Positions 1-7,999 of a DNA stretch of 51,772 nt are shown in pieces; within the stretch, counting starts at the first letter, position 1, and each line of letters starts with the position of its first letter. The stretch lies in assembly GCA_029887795.1 (NCBI GenBank), contig JARXPE010000007.1, positions 1 through 51,772 of the forward strand. Direction: 5' to 3'. Position numbers and translations under genes: made by a program. The notes beneath the pieces were generated by a model. The model made no database searches. It saw only the letters and a program-made list of their open reading frames with translations, and was not told the origin of the DNA. Source of the DNA: Thermoproteota archaeon (GTDB taxonomy: Archaea > Thermoproteota > Methanomethylicia > Methanomethylicales > Methanomethylicaceae).

Positions 1-210
1 TATCGTCTCTGGGGCGTTTCCGGTGCTGACCATCACCCTGTCTCCCTTATTTACTCCTATCCGCCTTAAGCCCCCTGCGACCCTGTTGACTATATCGAGA
101 AGTTCCTTATAAGATACGGTCTCCCCCTTCTTCGGAAAGATCATCGCCGGCTTGTCTCTGTAGTACAACGCATTTGTGTCAAGAAAAGACGTGAAGTTCA
201 AGTTTACCAT
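1..210 (-). CDS. AMP-binding acyl-CoA synthetase, N-terminal fragment
   Basis: This is the first 70 codons of a minus-strand gene that runs off the left edge. The ATG complement is at 208-210. The visible protein begins MVNLNFTSFLDTNALYYRDK and continues with a Y-K-E-L-L segment and G-G-L-R-R-I-G-V-N-K-G-D-R-V, the usual N-terminal layout of the ANL (acyl/aryl-CoA synthetase) family, which activates carboxylates with ATP and CoA. The ATP-binding core and catalytic lysine lie outside the window, so the substrate cannot be judged. It starts 3 nt after the stop of the Na+/solute symporter, so the two are probably cotranscribed: import of an organic acid, then CoA activation. The family assignment is fairly secure; the substrate is inference. 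Confidence 0.75.
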   Translation of the reverse strand, partial: MVNLNFTSFLDTNALYYRDKPAMIFPKKGETVSYKELLDIVNRVAGGLRRIGVNKGDRVMVSTGNAPETI

Positions 211-213
211 GGT

Positions 214-1728
214 CTACCTCGCCTCCAGCAACTCCAAGACTTCCCTTGAGGGCTTGGAAGTGAACAGGCTGACCACAAAGAAGAGCGGGAGCGAGACTGC
301 CATCGCGGGGATGACCGGATATATCCACGTGACTTTGTAGAGGAATTTGTACCAAAGCAGCCCAACCACCAGACCCGAGATCATAGACGCCATGGCCCCG
401 TACTTGGTCGCCCCCTTCCAGTAAAGCCCAATGGTGACCGGACCAAGGAAGCACACGAATATTGTGCCAAAAGCTGCCCCGACTATCTCCACGATTATAT
501 CCGTCTGGTAGAGCGTCAGCCCCAGTGAAATCACGGCGAAGAATATCGGAGAGATCTTGGCAAGGAGCAAAAGTTTCCTCTCGCCCCACTTGGGCTTTAT
601 GGGCTGGATAACGTCCCTCACAACAGCCCCGGATAGCACGAGGAACGTGATCGCCAGCGTCGACATAGACGCAGCCACAGGGGCAGCCAGCACAAGCCCA
701 CGTAGGCCCGGTGGCACTAGCATTGTTATCACCTTGGGTATCACCCAGTCTGTGTCTTTCATTAGAGTCGTTATCTCTCCACTTGACAGATATGGGTCGA
801 GTATGATGTGGCAGAAGGCGCCAAGGGAGAAGACCAGTATTGCATACACTGCCACCACCACCGAGCCTATGACCCTCCCCTTTCTTATCACCCTCACGTC
901 CTTGGCTGCATAGAACTGCATCAGGAGCGTTGGTAGGGCTACTTGGGCGAGGCTTATGGAGAACGTAATGCTCATGATCAAGGACGGCACCATTCCCGTA
1001 GCCATCGCAGGCTGCGGACCCATACCATCAAGGCGAAGCCACATTGACCCTGGTATCCTGTCCATTACCATCATCCCCTCCAGAGACCGGAGCCCGTTGA
1101 GAGGACCGCCCACGGCAGACATTATGGCGTAGAATGTTATAGATGCCGCAAATAGCATCAGCGCACCGAGGACTAGGTTATTCAGCGCCGCCGCCTTGAG
1201 CCCGCCAATGCAAACATATACTATCACTGGCAGTGCCAGCAAAATCAGCGCGACCTCAAACTTAATGTTTAGGACAGTAGCGAGTATTACCGCACCACCC
1301 TTGTATACGCTGGTCAGGTAAAGCGTGAAGAGGAGCAAGATCACGGACGCAGAAATGATCTTGGCACTCTTGCTCTGGTACCTGTGCTCTATGAAGTCAG
1401 GCACGCTTATTATGTTTGTCTTTGAGGAGTACCTGAACAGCCTCTCGGCTACGAGGATCCACATGAGTACGACCCCTATTATATGCCATGCCGTTAGCCA
1501 AGCCCCGAAACCTAGGTTGAATAAGTAAGTTGTTCCGCCCGCCAGAAAAGAGGCTGCGCTGAAATAAGTCGCCATTATCGAGAATGCGAGGACCCATGAA
1601 CCGAGAGTCTTCCCGGCTAGAAAATACCCTGATATTGAGCTGCTGACTCTGTACCCTCTGGCACCGATCACTATCACCACGCCTATCATGGCTAGAATTA
1701 TCAATACGTCAAGAGAAGCGAACTCCAA
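214..1728 (-). CDS. Sodium:solute symporter (SSS family)
   Basis: A roughly 504-residue integral membrane protein with about 13 hydrophobic segments. It resembles the SSS family (PutP/PanF/acetate-permease type) of Na+-coupled importers: an early GYFLAGKTLGSW segment, then ATYFSAASFLAGG, then IGLYWKGATKYGAMASM near the C terminus. The TTG at 1726-1728 is the preferred start (MEFASLDVLIIL): it follows an AGGAGGGGGT Shine-Dalgarno stretch and lies 1 nt after the stop of a small upstream membrane peptide. An in-frame upstream start near 1776 would lie within that peptide gene. The acyl-CoA synthetase directly downstream suggests a monocarboxylate or related acid substrate. Amino acid, pantothenate or sugar transport is not excluded. 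Confidence 0.85.
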   Translation of the reverse strand: MEFASLDVLIILAMIGVVIVIGARGYRVSSSISGYFLAGKTLGSWVLAFSIMATYFSAASFLAGGTTYLFNLGFGAWLTAWHIIGVVLMWILVAERLFRYSSKTNIISVPDFIEHRYQSKSAKIISASVILLLFTLYLTSVYKGGAVILATVLNIKFEVALILLALPVIVYVCIGGLKAAALNNLVLGALMLFAASITFYAIMSAVGGPLNGLRSLEGMMVMDRIPGSMWLRLDGMGPQPAMATGMVPSLIMSITFSISLAQVALPTLLMQFYAAKDVRVIRKGRVIGSVVVAVYAILVFSLGAFCHIILDPYLSSGEITTLMKDTDWVIPKVITMLVPPGLRGLVLAAPVAASMSTLAITFLVLSGAVVRDVIQPIKPKWGERKLLLLAKISPIFFAVISLGLTLYQTDIIVEIVGAAFGTIFVCFLGPVTIGLYWKGATKYGAMASMISGLVVGLLWYKFLYKVTWIYPVIPAMAVSLPLFFVVSLFTSKPSREVLELLEAR

Positions 1729-1729
1729 G

Positions 1730-1831
1730 CTACCCCCTCCTTGCCTTGTATATGCTGTAGAGTAGACCGAATACAAGTGAGATCAGGGCTAGAACATACC
1801 CGCTCAGAATGGCGGGATCGAGATCAATCAT
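1730..1831 (-). CDS. 33-aa single-span membrane peptide upstream of symporter
   Basis: A 33-codon ORF with ATG complement at 1829-1831 and stop TAG at 1730-1732. The protein starts MIDLDPAILSGYVLALISL, has one hydrophobic helix (about residues 8-26) and ends in a positively charged KARRG tail. Its final codons carry the AGGAGGGGG that serves as ribosome binding site for the symporter, whose TTG is 1 nt beyond, so translation is probably coupled. Small membrane proteins encoded just ahead of SSS permeases are known in bacteria (DUF485, DUF3311, YhdT types). This one is shorter, and I cannot assign it to any of them. It may be an accessory subunit or a coupling leader peptide. Confidence 0.5.
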   Translation of the reverse strand: MIDLDPAILSGYVLALISLVFGLLYSIYKARRG

Positions 1832-1849
1832 AAGGACACACCAGAACAT

Positions 1850-1881
1850 AAATGTTTAAAAATCATATTTATAAAACATTT
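1850..1881 (-). promoter_or_regulatory. Promoter of symporter operon with inverted repeat
   Basis: Read on the minus strand, a TTTTTAAACATT box (about 1851-1862) lies about 27 nt upstream of the ATG at 1831, the spacing expected of an archaeal TATA box driving a leaderless or nearly leaderless transcript. The box overlaps one arm of an inverted repeat, AAATGTTT (1850-1857) and AAACATTT (1874-1881). This is a possible operator; no regulator is known. Confidence 0.4.
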
Positions 1882-2019
1882 GTGTACTAAAATGTACATT
1901 AGTGTGGACTATAAAAATAAAGGTTGGAGATCAAACCCTTTTAGAAAATTCGAAGAGTAGCCATCATATGGTACACTTGCAAATTCGTCCTAGCTCTCGC
2001 AAAACTTTTGGCATAACCT

Positions 2020-2487
2020 CTAGATCAGATCTTTCGCACTAAATATTTTGAAGTCTGGATTTTTTGCAGTGGTTATCTCATGGTACTCTTTTCCCGCTCT
2101 TATGTTATGAAGGTCGGCATCTTCTGTCAGTAGGAGGTCGCAGTGATTTATAGCTGATGACAAGATCAGACAATCTATGAAATCGCATAGGCTTTTTCTG
2201 ATTTTGAATGCTGTGTGCAGAATCGAGCTGTCATGCGACTCTACTATATCTATGTTTTCATTGTACACCAGTGCCCTGATCCCCCTCATCACTTTTTCAG
2301 ACGGGATCCTTCCCGAGGCGACGTATTTTGCTCCCTTTGCCGATAGTTCAAATATAGTTATGCTGCTAATCGAAATTTGGTACCCTTTCTTCATGAGTCT
2401 TATCGGTATATCGGTGGGTAGGTTTTTTATTCCAATTCCAATTGCTGGTAAAAAATATGTTGTATCCAATAGTGCTCTCAACTTCAA
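2020..2487 (-). CDS. vapC: PIN-domain ribonuclease toxin (VapC-like)
   Basis: A 155-residue PIN-domain protein. The acidic residues that bind Mg2+/Mn2+ in this fold are visible: D8 (LLDTTYF), E47 (ITIFELS), D102/D105 (CDFIDCLIL) and E122/D123/D125 (LTEDADLH). VapC toxins cleave RNA, often tRNA, and are silenced by a VapB partner. Here the partner is the AbrB-type protein just upstream, whose stop overlaps this start by 4 nt, the usual tightly coupled type II toxin-antitoxin layout. The length is slightly above typical VapC (about 130-140). The RNA target cannot be read from sequence. Confidence 0.8.
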   Translation of the reverse strand: MKLRALLDTTYFLPAIGIGIKNLPTDIPIRLMKKGYQISISSITIFELSAKGAKYVASGRIPSEKVMRGIRALVYNENIDIVESHDSSILHTAFKIRKSLCDFIDCLILSSAINHCDLLLTEDADLHNIRAGKEYHEITTAKNPDFKIFSAKDLI

Positions 2488-2717
2488 TACTCAGCCTTCT
2501 GAGACAACTCTTTTCTGAAAACATGAACTTCCTCGAGGCTCACCTCTAAAAGCGGGGGTTCGCTCAATACCTCTTCGAGGCTCGGTATAGGCTCAACTAT
2601 AAGTCTTCCATCTTCGATCTTATAGATCACCTTGGTGTGAGCTTTTAGGCCTAATTTTTCTCTTATATCCTTTGGTGGGAACAACTCCCCTTTCGAGCCT
2701 ACTCGACTTTTTTCCAT
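2484..2717 (-). CDS. vapB: AbrB/MazE-type antitoxin (VapB-like)
   Basis: A 77-residue protein whose first 45 residues form a swapped-hairpin AbrB/SpoVT DNA-binding domain (VGSKGELFPPKDIREKLGLK, then hydrophobic strands ending LIVEPIP). The C-terminal tail (about 46-77) is acidic and hydrophobic, as expected of a segment that wraps round a PIN toxin. Its stop overlaps the toxin start by 4 nt, so the pair is cotranscribed and probably autorepressed. A TTAATTATCC-type AT-rich box on the minus strand near 2750-2762 could be the promoter. Confidence 0.8.
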   Translation of the reverse strand: MEKSRVGSKGELFPPKDIREKLGLKAHTKVIYKIEDGRLIVEPIPSLEEVLSEPPLLEVSLEEVHVFRKELSQKAEY

Positions 2718-2854
2718 TTACTCGAATCACCGAATAAAAGTTTCCATACCGGATAATTAAGCCTTTTCCTCTTTAGTTGTTAAGGCGGTCGTCTCTTCTA
2801 TTAAAACGCTGGGAGTTTAGCCGCAAAGAATTACTTACTTCGTTCTACACAAAT

Positions 2855-3544
2855 CTACATTTTGCGCTCTATCTTTTTCACACCCTTCTCGCTTCCGATG
2901 TAAGCGGCATTAGCCAGGTTCACAAAGAGACCGACCTCCACCACGCCAGGTATCCTCTTTAGCTCGAACTCAAGAGCCCTTGGGTCATTTATCTCATCGA
3001 ACTTTATGTCAAGTATAAAGTTCCCGTTGTCCGTCACCAGCGGTCCGTCCTTTCTATCCCCGCCATCCCTGAGTCTCGGATTTCCACCCAATATCCTTAC
3101 ACTGTTTGCCACCGTCCTCCAAGCCATCGGTATCACCTCTACTGGCACCGGCGTCTTTACTCCTAGCCTCTCGACCAATTTGCCCTCGTCGGCGATTACA
3201 ATGAACCTCTTTGCGGCAGAATCTACAATCTTCTCCCTTGTGAGAGCCGCCCCTCCGCCCTTTATAAGGTTCAGCTTGTTGTCCACTTCGTCCGCCCCAT
3301 CTACTGCCAAGTCAAGGATTGGGTGTTCCTCCAAGGTGGTCAGCCTTAAACCCTTCTCCATTGCGAGATACGCAGACTGGTATGAAGTCGGCACACACAG
3401 CACCTTCAGCCCTTCTTTTTCAATCCTCTCGGCGAGCATCTCTATGAAGATCGCGACCGTTGATCCGGTACCAATGCCCAGAATCTGGCCATCACGCACC
3501 TCGCTCAGCGCTGCCTGAGCAGCCCTTTTTTTACCTTCTATCAA
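2855..3544 (-). CDS. rpiA: Ribose-5-phosphate isomerase A
   Basis: This cytosolic enzyme interconverts ribose 5-phosphate and ribulose 5-phosphate. The family signatures are all present: GIGTGSTVAIFIEML, VDGADEVDNKLNLIKGGGAA, ALTREKIV, IVIADEGKLVERLG and PVPVEV. A longer reading frame reaches 3637, but the TTG at 3542-3544 (MIEGKKRAAQAAL) gives 229 residues, the normal family length, and sits behind GGTGG. A minus-strand TTTATTAT box at 3577-3584 then places transcription start just before this TTG. It is divergent from the arginine decarboxylase. In archaea RpiA mostly supplies ribose phosphate for nucleotides. Confidence 0.93.
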   Translation of the reverse strand: MIEGKKRAAQAALSEVRDGQILGIGTGSTVAIFIEMLAERIEKEGLKVLCVPTSYQSAYLAMEKGLRLTTLEEHPILDLAVDGADEVDNKLNLIKGGGAALTREKIVDSAAKRFIVIADEGKLVERLGVKTPVPVEVIPMAWRTVANSVRILGGNPRLRDGGDRKDGPLVTDNGNFILDIKFDEINDPRALEFELKRIPGVVEVGLFVNLANAAYIGSEKGVKKIERKM

Positions 3545-3576
3545 GAAACCACCGGTTATTAGTGATCTCTGTAAAA

Positions 3577-3584
3577 TAATAAAC
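3577..3584 (-). promoter_or_regulatory. TATA box of rpiA
   Basis: On the minus strand the sequence reads TTTATTAT inside an AT-rich stretch, about 35 nt upstream of the TTG chosen as the rpiA start. It supports the shorter protein, because the longer frame would begin upstream of this promoter. Confidence 0.5.
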
Positions 3585-3648
3585 TTTGTTGGATGTACTC
3601 TGTGCTCTGATATATTATAAGCATCGAGCCCAGTCAACTAACAACCCA

Positions 3649-3657
3649 AAAATTTAA
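3649..3657 (+). promoter_or_regulatory. TATA box of arginine decarboxylase gene
   Basis: AAAATTTAAC lies about 36 nt ahead of the ATG at 3689, which gives a predicted transcript start around 3680 and a very short leader. Confidence 0.5.
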
Positions 3658-3688
3658 CTTCTATACCATATTAATAATATTCAGTCCC

Positions 3689-4231
3689 ATGATACCTACA
3701 AAGATGTTCTTTGTCAAAGGTGTTGGAATACATAAGGAGCGACTCGCCTCCTTCGAGTTAGCCCTACGAGATGCTGGCATAGAAAAGTTCAACTTGGTCC
3801 ATGTATCGAGCATATTTCCTCCTGGTTGCAAGATAATCAGCAAGGAGGAAGGGTTGAGACTCCTCCAGCCAGGTCAGATAGTCTACTGCGTCATGGCAAA
3901 AAATGAGACGAACGAGCCGAACAGGCTCATATCCGCCGCGATAGGTCTTGCTTTACCGCACGAGAAGAACCTATACGGGTACCTCGCCGAGCACCACGCA
4001 TACGGTCAAAAGGGAGAGGTCGCTGGGGAGTACGCGGAGGACTTGGCAGCGACAATGCTCGCGATGACACTAGGAATCCCCTTCGACATAAACCAAGCAT
4101 GGAAGGAGCGCGAGCAGATATACAAAGCCAGCGGGCACATTATAAAAACCACCCACATAGTCCAGTCCGCAGAGGGGCACAAGGACGGACTCTGGACAAC
4201 AGTCATTGCTGCCGCAATCTTTGTACCATAG
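3689..4231 (+). CDS. pdaD: Pyruvoyl-dependent arginine decarboxylase
   Basis: A 180-residue proenzyme of the PvlArgDC family, which converts arginine to agmatine, the first step of archaeal polyamine synthesis. The self-cleavage motif [11 protein letters not shown] is at residues 37-47. Cleavage between S40 and S41 would make a small beta chain and an alpha chain with an N-terminal pyruvoyl group. Downstream blocks typical of the family are [27 protein letters not shown] and a C-terminal [14 protein letters not shown]. It stands alone behind its own TATA box, divergent from rpiA. Confidence 0.93.
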   Translation: MIPTKMFFVKGVGIHKERLASFELALRDAGIEKFNLVHVSSIFPPGCKIISKEEGLRLLQPGQIVYCVMAKNETNEPNRLISAAIGLALPHEKNLYGYLAEHHAYGQKGEVAGEYAEDLAATMLAMTLGIPFDINQAWKEREQIYKASGHIIKTTHIVQSAEGHKDGLWTTVIAAAIFVP

Positions 4232-4403
4232 TTTTGTTCCACCAAAATACCGACTTTGCTGATCTTCTAACTGTTTGAATAAACATCTTTCAATGTAGTG
4301 AAGTTTTCTATCCTACGCGTCTCCTTTAATCTCTCGCATTGCGAAACTTTAGGCAAGATCCCTCCCATAAAGCCTATGAGTTAGAAGGTCTTATGCATTG
4401 TCA

Positions 4404-5264
4404 ATGAAGCTCAAAAGTACCCTTCTACTAATTGTGACGGTCTTGCTGTGGGGCTCTTCATTCGTATTTATAAAGCTCGGTCTTGAGGAGATCGCACCCC
4501 TCACGCTCGCCCTACTCCGCTTCCTGATCGCCACACCATTTCTCTTAATTTTGGTCGGGCTCACCTCTGGCTTCAAGGGGTTCGTCAAGGGATGGAAACA
4601 CATGCTAATTTTGGGTCTTACAGGCGTCACAGCATACCACGCATTCCAGAACATCGGCATGAGCATGACCAGTGCCTCCGAGTCCAGCATAATAATCGCT
4701 TCCAACCCCATATTCATAGCACTGTGCAGCAGGCACTTCCTCAAGGAGAGACTTAAGCCCATTGGGATCGCGGGCATAATCCTAGCCTTCTTAGGCGTCT
4801 TCACAATAGTCCTCAGGAATGGTATCTCTTTGGGCAATTCGTCAACGCTAGGAAACCTACTATGCCTAGGGTCCGTCTTCGCCTGGACCGCCTACTCAAT
4901 TTACGGGAAGCAGAAACTTAAGGAGAACAACGCCAACGAGATAACAGCTTACTCTTCGCTTTTTGGCACTATACTCCTGGCGCCCCTAGCGCTGATCTCG
5001 GAGGGTTTGAAACTGCCCACCTCATTCGTGCCTTGGATCTCCCTCCTTGCCTTGGGTCTCCTATGCTCTGCTGTCGCCTACTTATTCTGGTACAAAGCGC
5101 TAGAATTACTTCCAGCCTCTGAGGCAGGGTCCTACCTCTTCCTGATACCCGTAATAGCCTCCACCTTGGCATACTTTATTTTAGGCGAGCGGCTGGATCT
5201 TTTGTTCTTCGTGGGCGCCCTGCTCGTGATCATTGGCGTGATCATGACGACCCGCTCCCACTAA
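4404..5264 (+). CDS. EamA/DMT-family transporter
   Basis: A 286-residue protein with about ten membrane helices, made of two tandem EamA domains (roughly 8-135 and 148-283). Hallmarks are WGSSFVFIKLG at the N terminus, AFLGVFTIVLR closing the first half and YKALELLPASEAGSYLFLIPVIA in the second half. Members export metabolites or amino acids, but the substrate cannot be predicted. ATG 4404 is chosen over an in-frame TTG two codons upstream. It is convergent with mscL. The preceding gap (4232-4403) shows no clear structure. Confidence 0.85.
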   Translation: MKLKSTLLLIVTVLLWGSSFVFIKLGLEEIAPLTLALLRFLIATPFLLILVGLTSGFKGFVKGWKHMLILGLTGVTAYHAFQNIGMSMTSASESSIIIASNPIFIALCSRHFLKERLKPIGIAGIILAFLGVFTIVLRNGISLGNSSTLGNLLCLGSVFAWTAYSIYGKQKLKENNANEITAYSSLFGTILLAPLALISEGLKLPTSFVPWISLLALGLLCSAVAYLFWYKALELLPASEAGSYLFLIPVIASTLAYFILGERLDLLFFVGALLVIIGVIMTTRSH

Positions 5265-5329
5265 TAAAAAGTTTCCTACGGCCCAAAACTGTAAAAAAGT
5301 AAAAATTGAGATTTAGACTTCGGTTCTCC

Positions 5330-5698
5330 CTACTCTATGCCCATTCTCTTTGTTAGCTTGACTAGCAAGAATATCACGAACATAATTATTATGAATGTTA
5401 TCAAACTCCCCGTGAAGTGTCCGATCCTGAACGGTCCCATGGTGATCTCTTCCCAGACGATTCCCGGGGTGGCGAGCTGGACTATGGGCATTATCAGGTC
5501 GTCAACCAGTGCCTTCACAAGCGCGCCCAAATAAAGACCGACGATGAATGCGACTGCCATTCCCATGACCTTAAAGGTTTTAAGGAACACCTTAAACTCA
5601 TTGAGAAAACCTTTGGGGGGCGGAGGTGGTGGCGGGGCAGGTTTCGGCTCAAGCAGCTTTCGGATCTGCCTCAACTCCTCAAGAATCTCATCCGACAA
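5330..5698 (-). CDS. mscL: Large-conductance mechanosensitive channel, MscL family
   Basis: A 122-residue protein. The core FKVMGMAVAFIVGLYLGAL (from about residue 42) followed by VKALVDDLIMPIVQL matches MscL TM1 and its periplasmic continuation. A second hydrophobic span (about 95-115) and a KLTKRMGIE tail match TM2 and the short cytosolic end. MscL opens under membrane tension to release solutes during hypo-osmotic shock. Unlike bacterial MscL, it has an N-terminal extension with a charged helix (residues 1-18) and a proline run (PAPPPPPPPK). Start is TTG at 5696-5698 behind AAGGAGT. The gap up to 5949 is AT-rich with no gene I can support. Confidence 0.85.
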   Translation of the reverse strand: MSDEILEELRQIRKLLEPKPAPPPPPPPKGFLNEFKVFLKTFKVMGMAVAFIVGLYLGALVKALVDDLIMPIVQLATPGIVWEEITMGPFRIGHFTGSLITFIIIMFVIFLLVKLTKRMGIE

Positions 5699-5949
5699 TA
5701 TTATTCAACTCCTTTAAAATTCTTTTAATTTGTTATACATTTCTTGCATGAACTATATTAATTGTTGTAATTTTTCAAGCCGATGAGGCACCTTAAATAA
5801 ACCTGTTTTTAGGTCGGACACTACAATGACAAATACTTTGAGCGTGATGTGGCGTGCTTTTTTGTTAATGTCTATATAGCAAAAATACGGATTAAATGGG
5901 CATTTGTTTGGAGTTTGGATTGACTTCTGTTTAGCATCTGCCGATCCGA

Positions 5950-6474
5950 TCATGTTGGCGAGGCGGTTGCCGCTGGGACCAATTTAAAGCTCGATGCCTC
6001 CGACCCAGTAACCTTGGGGTTTATGTCTATGACTAGATAGGAGGTCTGACCTGGGTTGACCTGCACGCCGCCCCCTGTTATGGCTATCGTTATCTTGTCA
6101 GGAGGAACTTCGGCTGTGAAGTTAACTCCCCTTATCGTCACGATCGCTTGGATCACCTGAAAGCGGACCAAATTGTATTTGCCCGCCTGTAAGGTCCCCT
6201 GCCCTATGGTTTTGCTTACATTAACGACGCTTGTTAGGTCTATCCATCCGGCATCAACCACTTTAATCATACCAGTCTCATTCCCAGCGTCCGCCCTGTG
6301 TACCGTTATCTCACCGTATTGGATGTATACGTTCGTTGCCTCGTTCCAGTTCTGTGGAGGGTCCGTCATAATTACCGATAGCGTACCATACCCGTATGTA
6401 AAGTAAACTCCCGATCCTGCCGCCAAAGCCAGTATGCCCAACAATATAATGATTAGCCCCGTTCTTGTCTTCAT
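5950..6474 (-). CDS. Membrane-anchored DUF4382 protein
   Basis: A 174-residue protein with an N-terminal hydrophobic helix (about residues 7-27), then an extracellular beta-rich domain. The domain begins GTLSVIMTDPPQNWNEATNVYI and includes VYIQYGEITVHRA, WIDLT and YNLVRFQVIQA, the pattern of DUF4382 (TDPP near the strand start, then an I-x-V-H strand). The family is common in archaeal and bacterial envelopes and its function is unknown. ATG at 6472-6474 is preferred; a GTG three codons upstream is also possible. It is monocistronic. Confidence 0.75.
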   Translation of the reverse strand: MKTRTGLIIILLGILALAAGSGVYFTYGYGTLSVIMTDPPQNWNEATNVYIQYGEITVHRADAGNETGMIKVVDAGWIDLTSVVNVSKTIGQGTLQAGKYNLVRFQVIQAIVTIRGVNFTAEVPPDKITIAITGGGVQVNPGQTSYLVIDINPKVTGSEASSFKLVPAATASPT

Positions 6475-6669
6475 TTCAACCACTATGCATTATTCTACAA
6501 GGAAAAAGATAAGGAAAACTTAATGATCCGTTTCAAACAGTGAAAAGTGGATTGAAATTTTAATAAGACTGAATCAAAAGCCAACAAAAAACTTTCTAAC
6601 ATACCATTTTTACCAAATACCCATAAGTCATGCGAAAATCCAGCAAAAACGTTAAACTATTTTTGTAAG

Positions 6670-6746
6670 TGGAGCCCCAGAGGGGGTTTGAACCCCTGAC
6701 CAGCGGTTTACGAAACCGTCGCTCTGCCGGGCTGAGCTACTGGGGC
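6670..6746 (-). tRNA. tRNA-Thr (anticodon CGT)
   Basis: The reverse complement folds as a cloverleaf: acceptor GCCCCAG/CTGGGGC, D arm GCTC/GAGC, anticodon arm ACGGT-TTCGTAA-ACCGC and T arm AGGGG-TTCAAAC-CCCCT. The anticodon is CGT, which reads ACG threonine codons. The 27-43 pair is an A-C mismatch. No intron is seen. Discriminator U and an encoded CCA follow (6670-6673). A minus-strand TTTTTAAATAT box at 6781-6791 is the likely promoter. Confidence 0.93.
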
Positions 6747-6780
6747 CTACGCTCTGCCTTTGATATCCTTCTCCAAATCG

Positions 6781-6791
6781 ATATTTAAAAA
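6781..6791 (-). promoter_or_regulatory. TATA box of tRNA-Thr gene
   Basis: TTTTTAAATAT on the minus strand is centred about 40 nt upstream of the mature tRNA 5' end, the usual position for an archaeal tRNA promoter with a few bases of 5' leader. Confidence 0.5.
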
Positions 6792-6993
6792 TTGACATCC
6801 GCATTAATAGATAAACCCTTCTGCCATTAACCAAAAATCCACTACCAATTCTCAATTTTTCCATAATAATTATTCGATTTATTTTTTCTCAACCACAGGC
6901 ACGGCTCATATTTACCATATAATGCGAACACTTGCCATTGTAGGAGAATCCTTCAAAAACCCCCTTAACTCATAATATTCACAGGTCTCAAAA

Positions 6994-7986
6994 ATGAAAA
7001 TGAGCGTCTCGGATCTAGGAGAGCGGGGCATAATAGATCTCATATGGTCAATCATGGAGAGGGACGGACACTTATCTGGTCAAATCTTGCCCCCTTCGGA
7101 CGATGCCTCTGCCCTCTTATTGAGTGACGGGACATACCTTGTCCTGAAGGCAGATATGTTTGTAAAGATGACCGACGCGCCAAAAGGGATGCCCTCTTAC
7201 CATATGGGGGCAAAGGCGGTCACAATGAACATGAGCGACCTTGCATCCAAGGGTGCCCGCCCCTGGGCTTTTCTCTTCTCCTTGGGGGTTCCCAGGAAGT
7301 ATCCCCAGAAGGATCTAAGGGACCTCATATCTGGCTTGAGTTCTGCCACCAAGGAATACGGAGCACAGGTCCTTGGCGGGGATGTGGGTGAGGCAAGGGA
7401 TCTAATAATATCTGGCTTTGCGGTGGGAATTGCCAAGAATCTGGTCAGGCGCTCCGGGGCATCACCTGGCGACATAATAGCCGTGACAGGTGAATTTGGC
7501 AATACTGCAGCTGCCTACAAGATCCTGCTTGAGGGAATGAAAGCTCCAAATCGCCTCAAGAGCGCTTTGTGCAGGAGTGTCTACGAGCCTAGGGCAAAGG
7601 TCAGTCTTGGAGTAGCGCTGGCAGAATCAGGGACTGTAACGTCCAGTATGGACTCCAGCGACGGTCTCGCATTCACTCTGAATGAACTATCAAAGTCCAG
7701 CAGGGTCTCGTTCCGCATCACGAACTTACCCGTCTCTAAGGAGGCTTGCGAGTTCGCGTCAATTTACAAAATCTCTCCCGAGGACTTGGCTCTTTATGGT
7801 GGCGAGGAATACGAACTCGTCCTCACCATAAAGCAAGATAAATGGGCAGAGGCTTCAAAGGTGGCGGAGAGCGTTGGTGGCAGGCTTATAAGAATAGGAG
7901 AGGTGCTTCCTGGAAGCAAGGTTTTCTTGGCTAAAGGTCATGAAGAGGTAGAGATACCGCCCAAGGGCTGGGAGCACTTAAGGTAG
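6994..7986 (+). CDS. thiL: Thiamine-monophosphate kinase
   Basis: A 330-residue AIRS-like kinase that phosphorylates thiamine monophosphate to the active cofactor thiamine diphosphate. Visible signatures are PPSDDASALLLSDG, VLKADMFV (the usual K-x-D-x-F/L region), GAKAVTMNMSDLASKGARP, LGGDVGEA, VTGEFGNTAAAYKILL, MDSSDGLAFTLNELS and LYGGEEYELVLTI. All nucleotide- and Mg-binding aspartates appear present. Start is ATG 6994; a second ATG two codons on is equally possible. The radical SAM gene follows after 13 nt, so the two may be cotranscribed. Confidence 0.93.
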   Translation: MKMSVSDLGERGIIDLIWSIMERDGHLSGQILPPSDDASALLLSDGTYLVLKADMFVKMTDAPKGMPSYHMGAKAVTMNMSDLASKGARPWAFLFSLGVPRKYPQKDLRDLISGLSSATKEYGAQVLGGDVGEARDLIISGFAVGIAKNLVRRSGASPGDIIAVTGEFGNTAAAYKILLEGMKAPNRLKSALCRSVYEPRAKVSLGVALAESGTVTSSMDSSDGLAFTLNELSKSSRVSFRITNLPVSKEACEFASIYKISPEDLALYGGEEYELVLTIKQDKWAEASKVAESVGGRLIRIGEVLPGSKVFLAKGHEEVEIPPKGWEHLR

Positions 7987-7999
7987 TGGCGATGAGAGA

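Noticed and set aside
2777-2962. 61-residue plus-strand ORF
   Set aside because: Mostly antisense to the end of rpiA, no ribosome binding site or family resemblance.
3545-3637. 31-residue N-terminal extension of RpiA
   Set aside because: It exceeds the family length and includes the probable TATA box at 3577-3584.
6674-6746. Split or intron-bearing tRNA-Thr
   Set aside because: The cloverleaf closes without any insertion.
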